DNA of 31,148 nt, from positions 1 to 31,148 of the forward strand of contig CAKZZH010000030.1 of assembly GCA_937885345.1 (NCBI GenBank). The letters run 5' to 3'. Made by a program: the position numbers and the translations under genes. This DNA is from an uncultured Lachnospiraceae bacterium (GTDB taxonomy: Bacteria > Bacillota > Clostridia > Lachnospirales > Lachnospiraceae). The notes beneath the pieces were generated by a model. It was not told the origin of the DNA. It made no database searches and saw nothing but the letters and a program-made list of their open reading frames with translations. Numbering within the stretch: the stretch's first letter is position 1; each line of letters begins with the position of its first letter. Shown piece after piece: positions 7,187 through 15,589 of this stretch.

Positions 7187-9364
7187 ATGATTAGATATAT
7201 ACAGAATATTGATTTTATCAAAATCGAAAAATCCTCTGATAACGAGAAATACCTCTGTATTAAACTCTGGTTTATTTACAATGATCATAAAGCAGATTCT
7301 TTTACTGTTGAATTAAACGGCAACATCTTAGATGCAACCGAGTATATGACGGTTGTCCGTAAGGATGTTGCCGCTGTTTATCCGCATCTTAAGACGGATG
7401 AGGTTGGGTTATATTTTAAGGCGCTTGTTGATGCCTGTGAGGAGGATGTTGTTCGGATTCATGCTGTTTGCGGCAAGAAGGATTTCTGCTTTTGCGAGCG
7501 TAAAATAGCCGAGGACAGAAAAAATCTTCTTGATCTTTCAGAGGATTTTAATCCCAACTCGAGAGCTGTTACAAGCAAATATAAAGGTCTTAAATACTAT
7601 TTTAAGGATCTTTCGTTTACGTATATAAAGTTCGATATCAAGCAGTTCTTTCATAAGGGATTCAGAGCGTTTAAGGATTCCTATCTGATGCATGCAAGCA
7701 GGGATTTTGCATTTTATGATTCATACAAAAGGTCGCACATGCCTCTTAAAAGCGAATATCGCAGGCAGTCAAAAGAAAAGTTTGTTTATATGCCGCTTAT
7801 TAATTTAATAATTCCGGGCGTGGATGATGTATTAAATGTTTACCGGGATGTGATTGAGTCGATAGGCGGTCAGACTTACGGCAATTATCAGATAAGCATT
7901 TTAAATGACGGCATTACGGCCGATATTTCAGGCGATATCCTTATCTTCCTTGATAGGCGCGACATTCTTAGCCGCGATGCTCTGTACCTGATCGTAAAAG
8001 GCTTTAACGAACATCCGGATGCGGGTCTTATTTACGGCGATGAAGATATGGTAAACGCTGATGGAAGCTTGTATTTTTCACCAATATTTAAGCCGTCGCT
8101 TAACATTGACCTCTTGTATTCGTTTAATTATATCGGTCATGTGTTTGCGATCAAGAGTTCACTGTTTAATACTGAAGAACTTTTTAACGATGCTGTGAAT
8201 TATCTTGAGGATGCAAGGGATTACGAATGTATTCTTAAGGCGTATGAAAAGGGAATTGAGATTTGTCATATTCCCGAGATGCTTCATTCCGTCAGATATG
8301 CCTGGGAAGCACCTTTTAAAGGCTATAACAGGGCATTTTACAGAGGCGTATATGACGACGCGACCGATGAAGATAAGCAAAGAATTATAGATTCAACGGT
8401 CCGCGTATTATCTGAGCATTTTCACAGAATCGGAACCGATGCAAAGGTAAGCACCGTAAAATGTGTAGAAAATGGCACCGGCATAACTTGCAAGGAGGAA
8501 AACGTTCTTCAAACAGAATATTATATAAAAGGCAGACCGCTTGTAAGTATCATCATTCCAAACAAGGATGAAAAGGACACATTAAAAAACTGCATAGATT
8601 CTGTTCTTACGCACTCGACATATGACAATTATGAAATAATTATCGTTGAAAATAACAGTACAACGGATGAGATCCGGGAATATTACAAGTCGATTGAAAG
8701 CACTAAGAATATCAGAGTGATCCAACCGGATATAAAAGGCTTTAATTTCTCGAAGATAATAAATGAGGGTGTTAAGGCATCCCGGGGCGATTATTATATT
8801 CTTCTTAACAACGATACGCAAGTGATCACTTCCGACTGGATAGAGAAGCTTCTTGGAATGTGCATGAGAAAGAATACCGGGATCGTCGGAGCGAAGCTGC
8901 TTTTCCAGGATGATACGATTCAGCACTGCGGCGTGTGTATCAACTCAAGCGGTGCCAATCACCTGTTTTCAGGCTATCCTGCGGATTACTCGGGACATTT
9001 TGATTCGATCGATCTTAAGCAGAATTTTCTTGCTGTTACCGCAGCTTGCTTTATTACATGCAAGGAAGCATTTGAAAAGGTTCATGGGTTTGATGAAACC
9101 TTCCCGGTTAATTTTAATGATGTTGATTACTGCCTCAAAATATATGAGGCCGGATATCTTATCTCATATAATCCGGAGGTCGTTTTGTATCACTACGAAT
9201 CCAAATCAAGAGGCGGCGATTACACCCCCGAGAAGCTTGAAAGACTTGAAAAAGAGGTTGCAAAGCTCAGAAGCAAATGGGGCAGATATACGGAGGGCGG
9301 CGATCCTTTCTATAATCCAAAGCTCAGACAGGACCGATTTGATTACGAAATACGTCTCTATTAA
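7187..9364 (+). CDS. Two-domain family 2 glycosyltransferase, first domain apparently collapsed
   Basis: The 725-residue protein has no membrane span and is probably cytoplasmic, using a nucleotide sugar to build a cell-surface glycan. Residues 1-120 are a beta-rich N-terminal region of unknown role. Residues about 205-370 resemble a GT2 domain (LINLIIPGVDD, then YGDEDM, and the FKPSLNIDLLYSFNYIGH segment found in rhamnan-type enzymes). The stretch that normally lies between the second strand and the DxD motif is largely missing, and only LDRRD remains. Residues about 450-700 are a full GT2 domain: VSIIIPNKDE, VENNSTTDEI, LLNNDTQV as the metal-binding region, and FNDVDYCLK with a likely catalytic Asp. 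It follows gpsA by three bases with only a weak ribosome binding site. Acceptor and sugar cannot be told. Confidence 0.85.
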   Translation: MIRYIQNIDFIKIEKSSDNEKYLCIKLWFIYNDHKADSFTVELNGNILDATEYMTVVRKDVAAVYPHLKTDEVGLYFKALVDACEEDVVRIHAVCGKKDFCFCERKIAEDRKNLLDLSEDFNPNSRAVTSKYKGLKYYFKDLSFTYIKFDIKQFFHKGFRAFKDSYLMHASRDFAFYDSYKRSHMPLKSEYRRQSKEKFVYMPLINLIIPGVDDVLNVYRDVIESIGGQTYGNYQISILNDGITADISGDILIFLDRRDILSRDALYLIVKGFNEHPDAGLIYGDEDMVNADGSLYFSPIFKPSLNIDLLYSFNYIGHVFAIKSSLFNTEELFNDAVNYLEDARDYECILKAYEKGIEICHIPEMLHSVRYAWEAPFKGYNRAFYRGVYDDATDEDKQRIIDSTVRVLSEHFHRIGTDAKVSTVKCVENGTGITCKEENVLQTEYYIKGRPLVSIIIPNKDEKDTLKNCIDSVLTHSTYDNYEIIIVENNSTTDEIREYYKSIESTKNIRVIQPDIKGFNFSKIINEGVKASRGDYYILLNNDTQVITSDWIEKLLGMCMRKNTGIVGAKLLFQDDTIQHCGVCINSSGANHLFSGYPADYSGHFDSIDLKQNFLAVTAACFITCKEAFEKVHGFDETFPVNFNDVDYCLKIYEAGYLISYNPEVVLYHYESKSRGGDYTPEKLERLEKEVAKLRSKWGRYTEGGDPFYNPKLRQDRFDYEIRLY

Positions 9365-9411
9365 AAAAAATAGTCGCAATTTCTGTAAAATAATGCATAT
9401 ACATTTTGAAG

Positions 9412-9447
9412 ACGGATACATTGTATAATGTATCCGTTCTTTTGTGT
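9412..9447 (+). terminator. Hairpin terminator after the glycosyltransferase gene
   Basis: Perfect 10-base arms (9412-9421 and 9428-9437) close a six-base loop and are followed by TCTTTTGTG, a modest T-rich tail. It lies 47 bases after the upstream stop. The loop and right arm also hold a TATAAT (9424-9429), so the same bases could be an operator or promoter element for fucI; no matching -35 box at 16-18 bases is convincing. Confidence 0.6.
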
Positions 9448-9495
9448 GCTTTTATATGGGACATTGAATATAAAATATATCAGGAGGTATTACAA

Positions 9496-11298
9496 TTGGC
9501 AGCAAACAGATATGTAGGTGATTATCCGGTTATCGGTATCAGACCGACGATCGACGGCAGAAGAGGTGTTCTTAAGGTAAGAGAATCACTTGAAGATCAG
9601 ACAATGAATATGGCAAAGTCGGCAGCTAAGCTTTTTACCGACAATATCAAATATTCAAACGGAGAGCCTGTTAAGGTTGTTATCGCAGATACAACGATCG
9701 GCAGAGTCGGCGAGTCGGCAGCTTGTGCGGAGAAATTCCGTAAGGAAGGCGTTAATATCACACTTACAGTTACTCCTTGCTGGTGTTACGGAGCAGAGAC
9801 AATGGATATGGATCCGATGACGATCAAGGCTGTATGGGGCTTTAACGGTACCGAGAGACCGGGCGCTGTATATCTTGCATCGGTTCTTGCTACACATGCT
9901 CAGAAAGGTCTTCCTGCATTCGGGATCTACGGACATGATGTTCAGGAAGCCGATGATACAAGCATTCCCGAAGATGTTCAGGAGAAACTCCTCAGATTCG
10001 CAAGAGCGGCCGTAGCCGTTGCTTCCATGAGAGGCAAATCATATCTTCAGATCGGTTCGGTTACGATGGGTATCGGAGGTTCCATTATAAATCCCGATTT
10101 CTTCGAGGAATATCTTGGAATGAGAGTAGAGTCGATCGATGAGGTCGAGATCATCAGAAGAATGACCGAAGGCATCTATGATGAAGAAGAATATCAGAAA
10201 GCGCTTGCATGGACCAAGGCCAATTGTAAGGAAGGCTTTGACAAGAATCCCGAAGAACTTCAGAGAACAAGAGAGCAGAAGGATAAGGACTGGGAATTTG
10301 TCGTTAAAATGTACATCATTATCAAGGACCTTTTCAACGGCAACAAGAAGCTTCCTGCAGGCTGTGAAGAAGAAATGGTCGGACATAATGCGATTGTCGG
10401 CGGTTTCCAGGGCCAGAGACAATGGACCGATTTCTATCCCAACTGTGATTTTCCCGAGGCGCTTCTTAATACTTCATTTGATTATAACGGTGCAAGAGAA
10501 CCATATATTCTCGGGACCGAGAATGATACTTTAAATGCAACAAGTATGCTCTTTATGAAACTGCTTACGGGCAGAGCACAGATATTTGCCGATGTAAGAA
10601 CATATTGGAGCCCTGATGCCGTTAAGAAGGCAACAGGATATGACATCGAGGGAAAAGCAAAGGAAGCCGGCGGATTTATTCACCTTATCAACTCCGGTGC
10701 TGCCTGCCTTGATGCATGCGGCGAAGCCAGGAATGATAAGGGTGAAGCGGTAATGAAGCCTTGGTGGGAAGTAAACGAAGCTGATCAGAAGGCAATTCTC
10801 GATAACACAACCTGGAATTATGCTGATCTCGGGTATTTTAGAGGAGGCGGATACTCCTCAAGATTTGAGACCAAAGCAGAGATGCCCGCAACGATGATAA
10901 GGATAAATCTTGTAAAGAACCTCGGACCTATGATCCAGATTTGCGAAGGTTATACAGTACATCTTCCCGAAGAGGTCAGTGACAAACTTTGGAAGAGAAC
11001 CGATTACACGTGGCCCTGTACATGGTTTGCACCTATTTGTACGGGGGAGAGACCGTTTAAGAGCGCTTATGATGTAATGAATAACTGGGGCGCAAATCAT
11101 GGTGCAATCAGCTACGGACATATCGGAGCGGACCTTATTACAATGTGTTCAATGCTCAGAATTCCCGTATCGATGCACAATGTTGATGAGAGTAAGATCT
11201 TCCGCCCGGCATGCTGGAATGCATTCGGCATGGATAAGGAAGGCCAGGACTATCGTGCCTGCAACGCTTACGGTCCTATGTATAAAACAATTAAATAA
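9496..11298 (+). CDS. fucI: L-fucose isomerase
   Basis: FucI converts L-fucose to L-fuculose and depends on Mn2+. I chose the TTG at 9496, eight bases behind a near-perfect AGGAGGT; it gives 600 residues beginning just before the conserved PVIGIRPTIDGRRGV. An in-frame ATG at 9406 would put the terminator hairpin inside the gene and is rejected. Strong family matches run end to end, for example TVTPCWCYGAETMDMDP, WGFNGTERPGAVYLA, YGHDVQEADDTSIPEDV, FQGQRQWTD and WGANHG. The metal ligands of the E. coli enzyme (Glu337, Asp361, His528) correspond to Glu342, Asp366 and His535. FucA and a sugar kinase follow directly, so this is the head of a fucose operon. Confidence 0.97.
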   Translation: MAANRYVGDYPVIGIRPTIDGRRGVLKVRESLEDQTMNMAKSAAKLFTDNIKYSNGEPVKVVIADTTIGRVGESAACAEKFRKEGVNITLTVTPCWCYGAETMDMDPMTIKAVWGFNGTERPGAVYLASVLATHAQKGLPAFGIYGHDVQEADDTSIPEDVQEKLLRFARAAVAVASMRGKSYLQIGSVTMGIGGSIINPDFFEEYLGMRVESIDEVEIIRRMTEGIYDEEEYQKALAWTKANCKEGFDKNPEELQRTREQKDKDWEFVVKMYIIIKDLFNGNKKLPAGCEEEMVGHNAIVGGFQGQRQWTDFYPNCDFPEALLNTSFDYNGAREPYILGTENDTLNATSMLFMKLLTGRAQIFADVRTYWSPDAVKKATGYDIEGKAKEAGGFIHLINSGAACLDACGEARNDKGEAVMKPWWEVNEADQKAILDNTTWNYADLGYFRGGGYSSRFETKAEMPATMIRINLVKNLGPMIQICEGYTVHLPEEVSDKLWKRTDYTWPCTWFAPICTGERPFKSAYDVMNNWGANHGAISYGHIGADLITMCSMLRIPVSMHNVDESKIFRPACWNAFGMDKEGQDYRACNAYGPMYKTIK

Positions 11299-11309
11299 GG
11301 AGAATATAA

Positions 11310-11981
11310 ATGTACGAAGATATCAAAGACACAATATGCGAATGCTGTCATAAAATGTGGCAGCTTGGCTGGGTAGCCGCAAACGACGGCAATATATCCG
11401 CAAAGCTTCCCGACGGTACTTATTTTGCAACTCCTACCGGAATAAGCAAGAGCTTTATTACTCCCGATAAGCTTGTCCATATCGATGATAAAGGAAACCT
11501 TCTCGAGGAGTCACAGTACAGGCCTTCTTCGGAGATAAAGATGCATCTTCGTTGCTATCATGACAGAGACGATGTGGGCGGAGTGGTACATGCGCATCCC
11601 CCTGTTGCGACGGGATATGCGGTTGCCAATATTCCTCTTGATGATTATTCTATGATCGAGACGGTTATCGCACTCGGAAGTGTACCGGTAACTCCTTACG
11701 GCACACCTTCCACCAATGAGGTTCCCGAGGCAATAGCTCCTTACATTCAGGAGCATGATGCGGTTCTTCTTCAGAATCATGGAGCACTTACTCTTGGCGC
11801 CGATGTGCTTACCGCATATTACAGAATGGAAACGCTTGAACTTTTTGCCAAGATTTCGATGAATGCAAGACTGCTCGGCGGCGCACAGGAATTATCACGC
11901 GAGAATATCGACAGACTCATTTCAATGCGCGAGAATTACAAAGTTACCGGAAGACATCCGGGTTATAAGAAGTATTCATAA
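11310..11981 (+). CDS. fucA: Class II aldolase, L-fuculose-1-phosphate aldolase
   Basis: FucA splits L-fuculose-1-phosphate into dihydroxyacetone phosphate and L-lactaldehyde using Zn2+. The 223 residues contain NDGNIS near position 25 and TPTGISK for phosphate binding. The catalytic Glu75 lies in PSSEIKMH, and the Zn ligands are His94 and His96 (HAHPP) and His157 (QNHGAL); each is two residues beyond its E. coli FucA counterpart (Glu73, His92, His94, His155). A GGAG site precedes ATG11310, 11 bases after fucI. The class II family also includes ribulose-phosphate epimerases and rhamnulose-phosphate aldolases, but the fucI neighbour settles the substrate fairly well. Confidence 0.93.
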   Translation: MYEDIKDTICECCHKMWQLGWVAANDGNISAKLPDGTYFATPTGISKSFITPDKLVHIDDKGNLLEESQYRPSSEIKMHLRCYHDRDDVGGVVHAHPPVATGYAVANIPLDDYSMIETVIALGSVPVTPYGTPSTNEVPEAIAPYIQEHDAVLLQNHGALTLGADVLTAYYRMETLELFAKISMNARLLGGAQELSRENIDRLISMRENYKVTGRHPGYKKYS

Positions 11982-12000
11982 CACTTTTTTCTTTTTATTA

Positions 12001-12041
12001 CGCCGGTGTTGTCGTTTTCTGCGGCAATGCCGGCGCATTTT
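12001..12041 (+). terminator. GC-rich hairpin between fucA and the kinase gene
   Basis: Bases 12001-12014 pair with 12022-12035 (14 pairs, three of them G-U, seven-base loop), followed by CATTTTAT. The T tail is short, so it may be a partial terminator or an mRNA processing/stability element lowering kinase expression relative to fucIA. A T-rich run (11984-11998) precedes it. Confidence 0.55.
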
Positions 12042-12069
12042 ATCGTAAATCTATCATATCGGAGGTCAT

Positions 12070-13464
12070 ATGAAATACTATCTTGCCATAGATATCGGAG
12101 CTTCAAGCGGAAGGCATATGCTTATGAGTAAGCAGGATGACGGAAGTCTTGTCCTTGAAGAAATATACAGATTTGAAAACGGGATCACAAGGCGCGGCGG
12201 CCATCTTTGCTGGAATCACGACACGCTTTTTCTTCATATTCTTGAAGGTATGAAGCGCTGTAAGATAGCCGGTAAAATACCCGAAAGCGTGGGCATTGAT
12301 ACCTGGGGCGTGGATTTTGTGCTTCTTGATCCTTCCGATAATGTTCTGGGGGATTATGTGAGCTATCGCGATGAAAGAACGGTGGATATGGATGAAGAAG
12401 TTTACCGTTTTATCGATGAGGGATCGCTCTACAAAAGAACCGGAACCTTAAAAGCGGTTTATAATACCATTTATCAGCTTATGGCAATCAAGAAAAACGA
12501 TGGCGATCTTCTTAACAAAGCCCAAAGTCTTCTTTTTACGCCGGATTATTTTCACTTTCTTCTAAGCGGAGTCAAGGTGAATGAATATTCAATTGCATCA
12601 ACTTCGCAGCTTCTTAATCCGGTTACCCGCGACTGGGACAGGGACCTTATTGATCTGTTGGGCTTTCCCGGGGATATATTCCGTGATATTAAAATGCCCG
12701 GAACATGCATCGGCTGCCTTAGAAGCGATATCGAGGATATTGTCGGATTTAATTGTAAGGTTGTGCTTCCTGCAGCGCATGATACACAGAGTGCGATCCT
12801 TTCGGTTCCGTATCTGTCCGATAAATGTGCATACATCAGTTCGGGAACATGGTCCCTTATGGGAGTTGAACTAGATGAAGCAAATACGGGGGACGCGGCT
12901 AAGAAATATAATTTTACCAATGAAGGCGGATACGGTGGTAAATATACCTTCTTAAGCAATATTATGGGACTTTGGATGATCCAGGAAGCAAAGAGGGAGA
13001 GCGCGCCGGATATGTCCTATGCAAAACTTTGCGAAGAGGCAGCGCTATGCGATATCAAATCCCTTGTGAATCCGCTTGATGACAGATTCCTTGCGCCTTC
13101 TTCAATGACGCAGGAAATCACTTCGTATTGCAGGGAAACAGGGCAGAAGGTGCCTTCCGGTATATTTGAAACGGCATGCGTTATCTATAACAGTCTTGCC
13201 AAATGTTATTCCGATACGCTCAGATCCATCTCTGAAATAACCGGAATAAAATACGATCGTATAAATATTGTCGGAGGAGGTTCGAACGCAGATTACCTTA
13301 ATCGTTTGACATCAAGCTTTACAGGGATTAAAGTATATGCAGGTCCCTCTGAAGCTACTGCGATAGGCAATTGTATGATACAGATGCTCTCTGCGGGTGA
13401 ATATGCAGATGTATATGAGGCTCGCAAGGCCATTAGGGACTCGTTTGAAATAAAAGAGTACTAG
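12070..13464 (+). CDS. rhaB: Rhamnulokinase-family FGGY kinase, probably L-fuculokinase by context
   Basis: By sequence the 464-residue protein is of the RhaB type of FGGY sugar kinases: it opens with YLAIDIGASSGRHML and shows the IDTWGVDFVLLD segment, SYRDERT, a YNTIYQL motif, LLFTPDYFHFLLSG and SIASTSQLLNP. The second domain has AAHDTQSAI with the likely catalytic base Asp238 (Asp237 in E. coli RhaB), YISSGTWSLMG, and NIVGGGSNADYLNRL near the ATP site. RhaB enzymes phosphorylate L-rhamnulose at O1, and some relatives act on L-fuculose. Because it follows fucI and fucA, L-fuculose is the likely substrate here and fucK may be the better functional name. That substrate is inference. AGGAGG-type site GGAGGT precedes ATG12070. 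Confidence 0.88.
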   Translation: MKYYLAIDIGASSGRHMLMSKQDDGSLVLEEIYRFENGITRRGGHLCWNHDTLFLHILEGMKRCKIAGKIPESVGIDTWGVDFVLLDPSDNVLGDYVSYRDERTVDMDEEVYRFIDEGSLYKRTGTLKAVYNTIYQLMAIKKNDGDLLNKAQSLLFTPDYFHFLLSGVKVNEYSIASTSQLLNPVTRDWDRDLIDLLGFPGDIFRDIKMPGTCIGCLRSDIEDIVGFNCKVVLPAAHDTQSAILSVPYLSDKCAYISSGTWSLMGVELDEANTGDAAKKYNFTNEGGYGGKYTFLSNIMGLWMIQEAKRESAPDMSYAKLCEEAALCDIKSLVNPLDDRFLAPSSMTQEITSYCRETGQKVPSGIFETACVIYNSLAKCYSDTLRSISEITGIKYDRINIVGGGSNADYLNRLTSSFTGIKVYAGPSEATAIGNCMIQMLSAGEYADVYEARKAIRDSFEIKEY

Positions 13465-13473
13465 GGGCATTTT

Positions 13474-15078
13474 ATGAGTAAATTATTCGACAAATTATTT
13501 CCCACATACGGGCGTATCAAACCCACCAAATTCACCTATGATGAATTTGAGGCTGTTTCTCATTATTTCAGAAATACGGTTAATAAGGACGAATACTTTG
13601 TTGACGACATAACCTGGAACGATCTTGATATGGACGAAGTGTTCGCGCTGATCAACAATACCAATTCGTCGATCGGCCGCGAATATTTATACAAAATTCT
13701 GAGAACTCCGACAAGTGACGCTTCGGTCCTGTCCGAGCGTGATCGCCTTATGGAATATATGGATTCGCATCCCAAGGAGCGAACCCTTCTTATGATGCAG
13801 TTTCACAGTATCGGTTTTACCAAAAAGATTTCAATGTCAGACTATATAGACAGGCTTTTTGAACTTAAGAGCGAGTCCAATGCCGTGCATTTTATAATGA
13901 TCGGACTCCTTGTTTTGTCGATCCTTTTTACGATATTTGTCAATCCCGTGATCGGTATAATGCTTATTCTTGTGGCGGTCGGAACCTGCATTATTTCCTA
14001 CTACAAATATAAAATGCGGATTGACAGTTTCTTTTCCTGTGTGAGGCAGATCGTTGCAATGACCGGTGCCGCAAAACAGATCGCAAAGCTTAATATCCCG
14101 GAACTCAGTGAATATAATGAATTCTTTTCGGAAGCTTCAAGAAACTTCGGTAAAATAACCCGCGGCTCATGGATGATAGTCAATTCCAGAGATATTTCAG
14201 GTAATCTGTCAGATATCATTCTTGAGTATTTTAAAATATTTACGCATATAGATTTAATAAGATTCAATATAATATTAAGGCAGCTCGGCGATAACAAAGA
14301 CAAGGTCTATATGCTTATGGAAAAACTCGGACTTCTTGAAGCAATGATCTCATGTGCTTCATTCAGGAAGGTTATACCATATTATTGCAAGCCGGATTTT
14401 AACGCAGACAGTGGGATAGATGTGAAGAATATGTATCATCTGCTTATTGAGAAACCTGTTGCCAATTCGATTTCAACAGGAAAGTCTGTTCTTATCACCG
14501 GCTCGAATGCTTCCGGTAAGTCTACATTCCTCAAATCAACCGCGATCGGAGCGATACTTGCGCAGAGTATCAATACGGTTATGGCCGATTCGTATAAAGC
14601 GCCTTTTTACAGGATTTACACGTCGATGGCACTTAATGACAGTATAGAATCGGGCGAGAGCTATTATATAGTTGAGATCAAATCATTAAAGAGGATTCTT
14701 GATGCATCCCAAAAGGAAGGTCCGAAGGTACTTTGCTTTATCGATGAAGTGCTCAGAGGAACGAATACGGTCGAGAGAATCGCAGCTTCTTATGAGATCC
14801 TTTGTAAATTCTCCGAGTATGCGGTCTGCTTTGCAGCTACACATGATATTGAACTTACAAATATGCTTGAGAATGTATTTGACAATTATCATTTTACCGA
14901 AGAAGTGATCGGTGATAATATAGAATTCTCATATGTGATCATGCCCGGCAGAGCAACTTCGCGAAATGCGATCAAGCTTCTTGATATGATGGGCTATGAT
15001 AAAATGATAGTCGAGCGTGCGCAGAAAAGAGCACAGGCCTTTGTGGACACGGGAGTGTGGGAAAGTGAAAAGGCTTGA
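13474..15078 (+). CDS. Membrane-spanning MutS-like ATPase
   Basis: Residues about 335-530 are the MutS ATPase domain: Walker A GSNASGKST at 343-351, the N-2/ABC-like signature SGESYYIVEIKSL, Walker B LCFIDEV with Asp424-Glu425, RGTN, and the histidine switch AATHD. The N-terminal mismatch-recognition and connector domains of MutS are absent; instead there is a short helical lever-like region. Two adjacent hydrophobic segments (about residues 138-175) would anchor it in the membrane. Similar membrane MutS-like proteins are known in Firmicutes and Bacteroidetes, but their role is not established. At 534 residues it is far smaller than MutS1 and lacks the Smr domain of MutS2. It starts nine bases after the kinase gene, possibly just sharing the transcript. 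Confidence 0.88.
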   Translation: MSKLFDKLFPTYGRIKPTKFTYDEFEAVSHYFRNTVNKDEYFVDDITWNDLDMDEVFALINNTNSSIGREYLYKILRTPTSDASVLSERDRLMEYMDSHPKERTLLMMQFHSIGFTKKISMSDYIDRLFELKSESNAVHFIMIGLLVLSILFTIFVNPVIGIMLILVAVGTCIISYYKYKMRIDSFFSCVRQIVAMTGAAKQIAKLNIPELSEYNEFFSEASRNFGKITRGSWMIVNSRDISGNLSDIILEYFKIFTHIDLIRFNIILRQLGDNKDKVYMLMEKLGLLEAMISCASFRKVIPYYCKPDFNADSGIDVKNMYHLLIEKPVANSISTGKSVLITGSNASGKSTFLKSTAIGAILAQSINTVMADSYKAPFYRIYTSMALNDSIESGESYYIVEIKSLKRILDASQKEGPKVLCFIDEVLRGTNTVERIAASYEILCKFSEYAVCFAATHDIELTNMLENVFDNYHFTEEVIGDNIEFSYVIMPGRATSRNAIKLLDMMGYDKMIVERAQKRAQAFVDTGVWESEKA

Positions 15079-15111
15079 TTTCGCAGGGAGCGTTTATACG
15101 AGGAGATGTCT

Positions 15112-15567
15112 ATGGATGTGATCTTATATACTGACGGTGCTGCAAGGGGTAATCCCGACGGGCCCGGCGGATACGGTGCGGTTCTTAGATTTGTCGATGA
15201 CAAAGGGAAGCTGCACGAAAAGGAATTGTCAATGGGTTATGCCAAAACCACCAATAACCGAATGGAACTGATGGCTGTGATCGCCGGGCTTGAGGCGCTT
15301 AAAAAGCCTTGTGATGTAAGAGTTTATTCCGATTCCAAATATGTGGTGGATGCATTTAACCAGCACTGGATTGATTCGTGGATCAAGAAAGGCTGGAAAA
15401 AGAGCGACAACAAAGCTGTTCTTAATGTAGATCTGTGGGAGAGGCTTCTTAAAGCGATGGAGCCTCACAAGGTTGTTTTTAACTGGGTTAAAGGTCATGA
15501 CGGAAATGAACTGAACGAAAGATGCGATCAACTTGCTACGAAAGCAGCGGATTCGGTTTTATTATGA
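15112..15567 (+). CDS. rnhA: Ribonuclease HI
   Basis: RNase HI degrades the RNA strand of RNA-DNA hybrids. I prefer ATG15112, six bases after AGGAG, to ATG15106, which directly abuts that site; this gives 151 residues. All active-site residues of the E. coli enzyme are visible: Asp8 (YTDGAARGNP), Glu52 (NNRMELM), Asp74 (YSDSKYV), His129 (VKGHDGNELN) and Asp139 (RCDQLA). The basic handle region is present as WIKKGWKKSDNK. It lies 33 bases after the MutS-like gene and 22 before the histidine kinase, apparently in the same transcript. Confidence 0.96.
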   Translation: MDVILYTDGAARGNPDGPGGYGAVLRFVDDKGKLHEKELSMGYAKTTNNRMELMAVIAGLEALKKPCDVRVYSDSKYVVDAFNQHWIDSWIKKGWKKSDNKAVLNVDLWERLLKAMEPHKVVFNWVKGHDGNELNERCDQLATKAADSVLL

Positions 15568-15589
15568 TTGTATATATGGATGGTGAGAA

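Noticed and set aside
8910..9428. Open frame of 172 codons overlapping the end of the glycosyltransferase
   Set aside because: Out-of-frame with the conserved GT2 C-terminal domain and running into the terminator; no ribosome binding site.
9406..9495. Upstream ATG extension of fucI
   Set aside because: It would place the hairpin in the coding region and add 30 residues absent from the family, while the TTG at 9496 has a near-perfect ribosome binding site.
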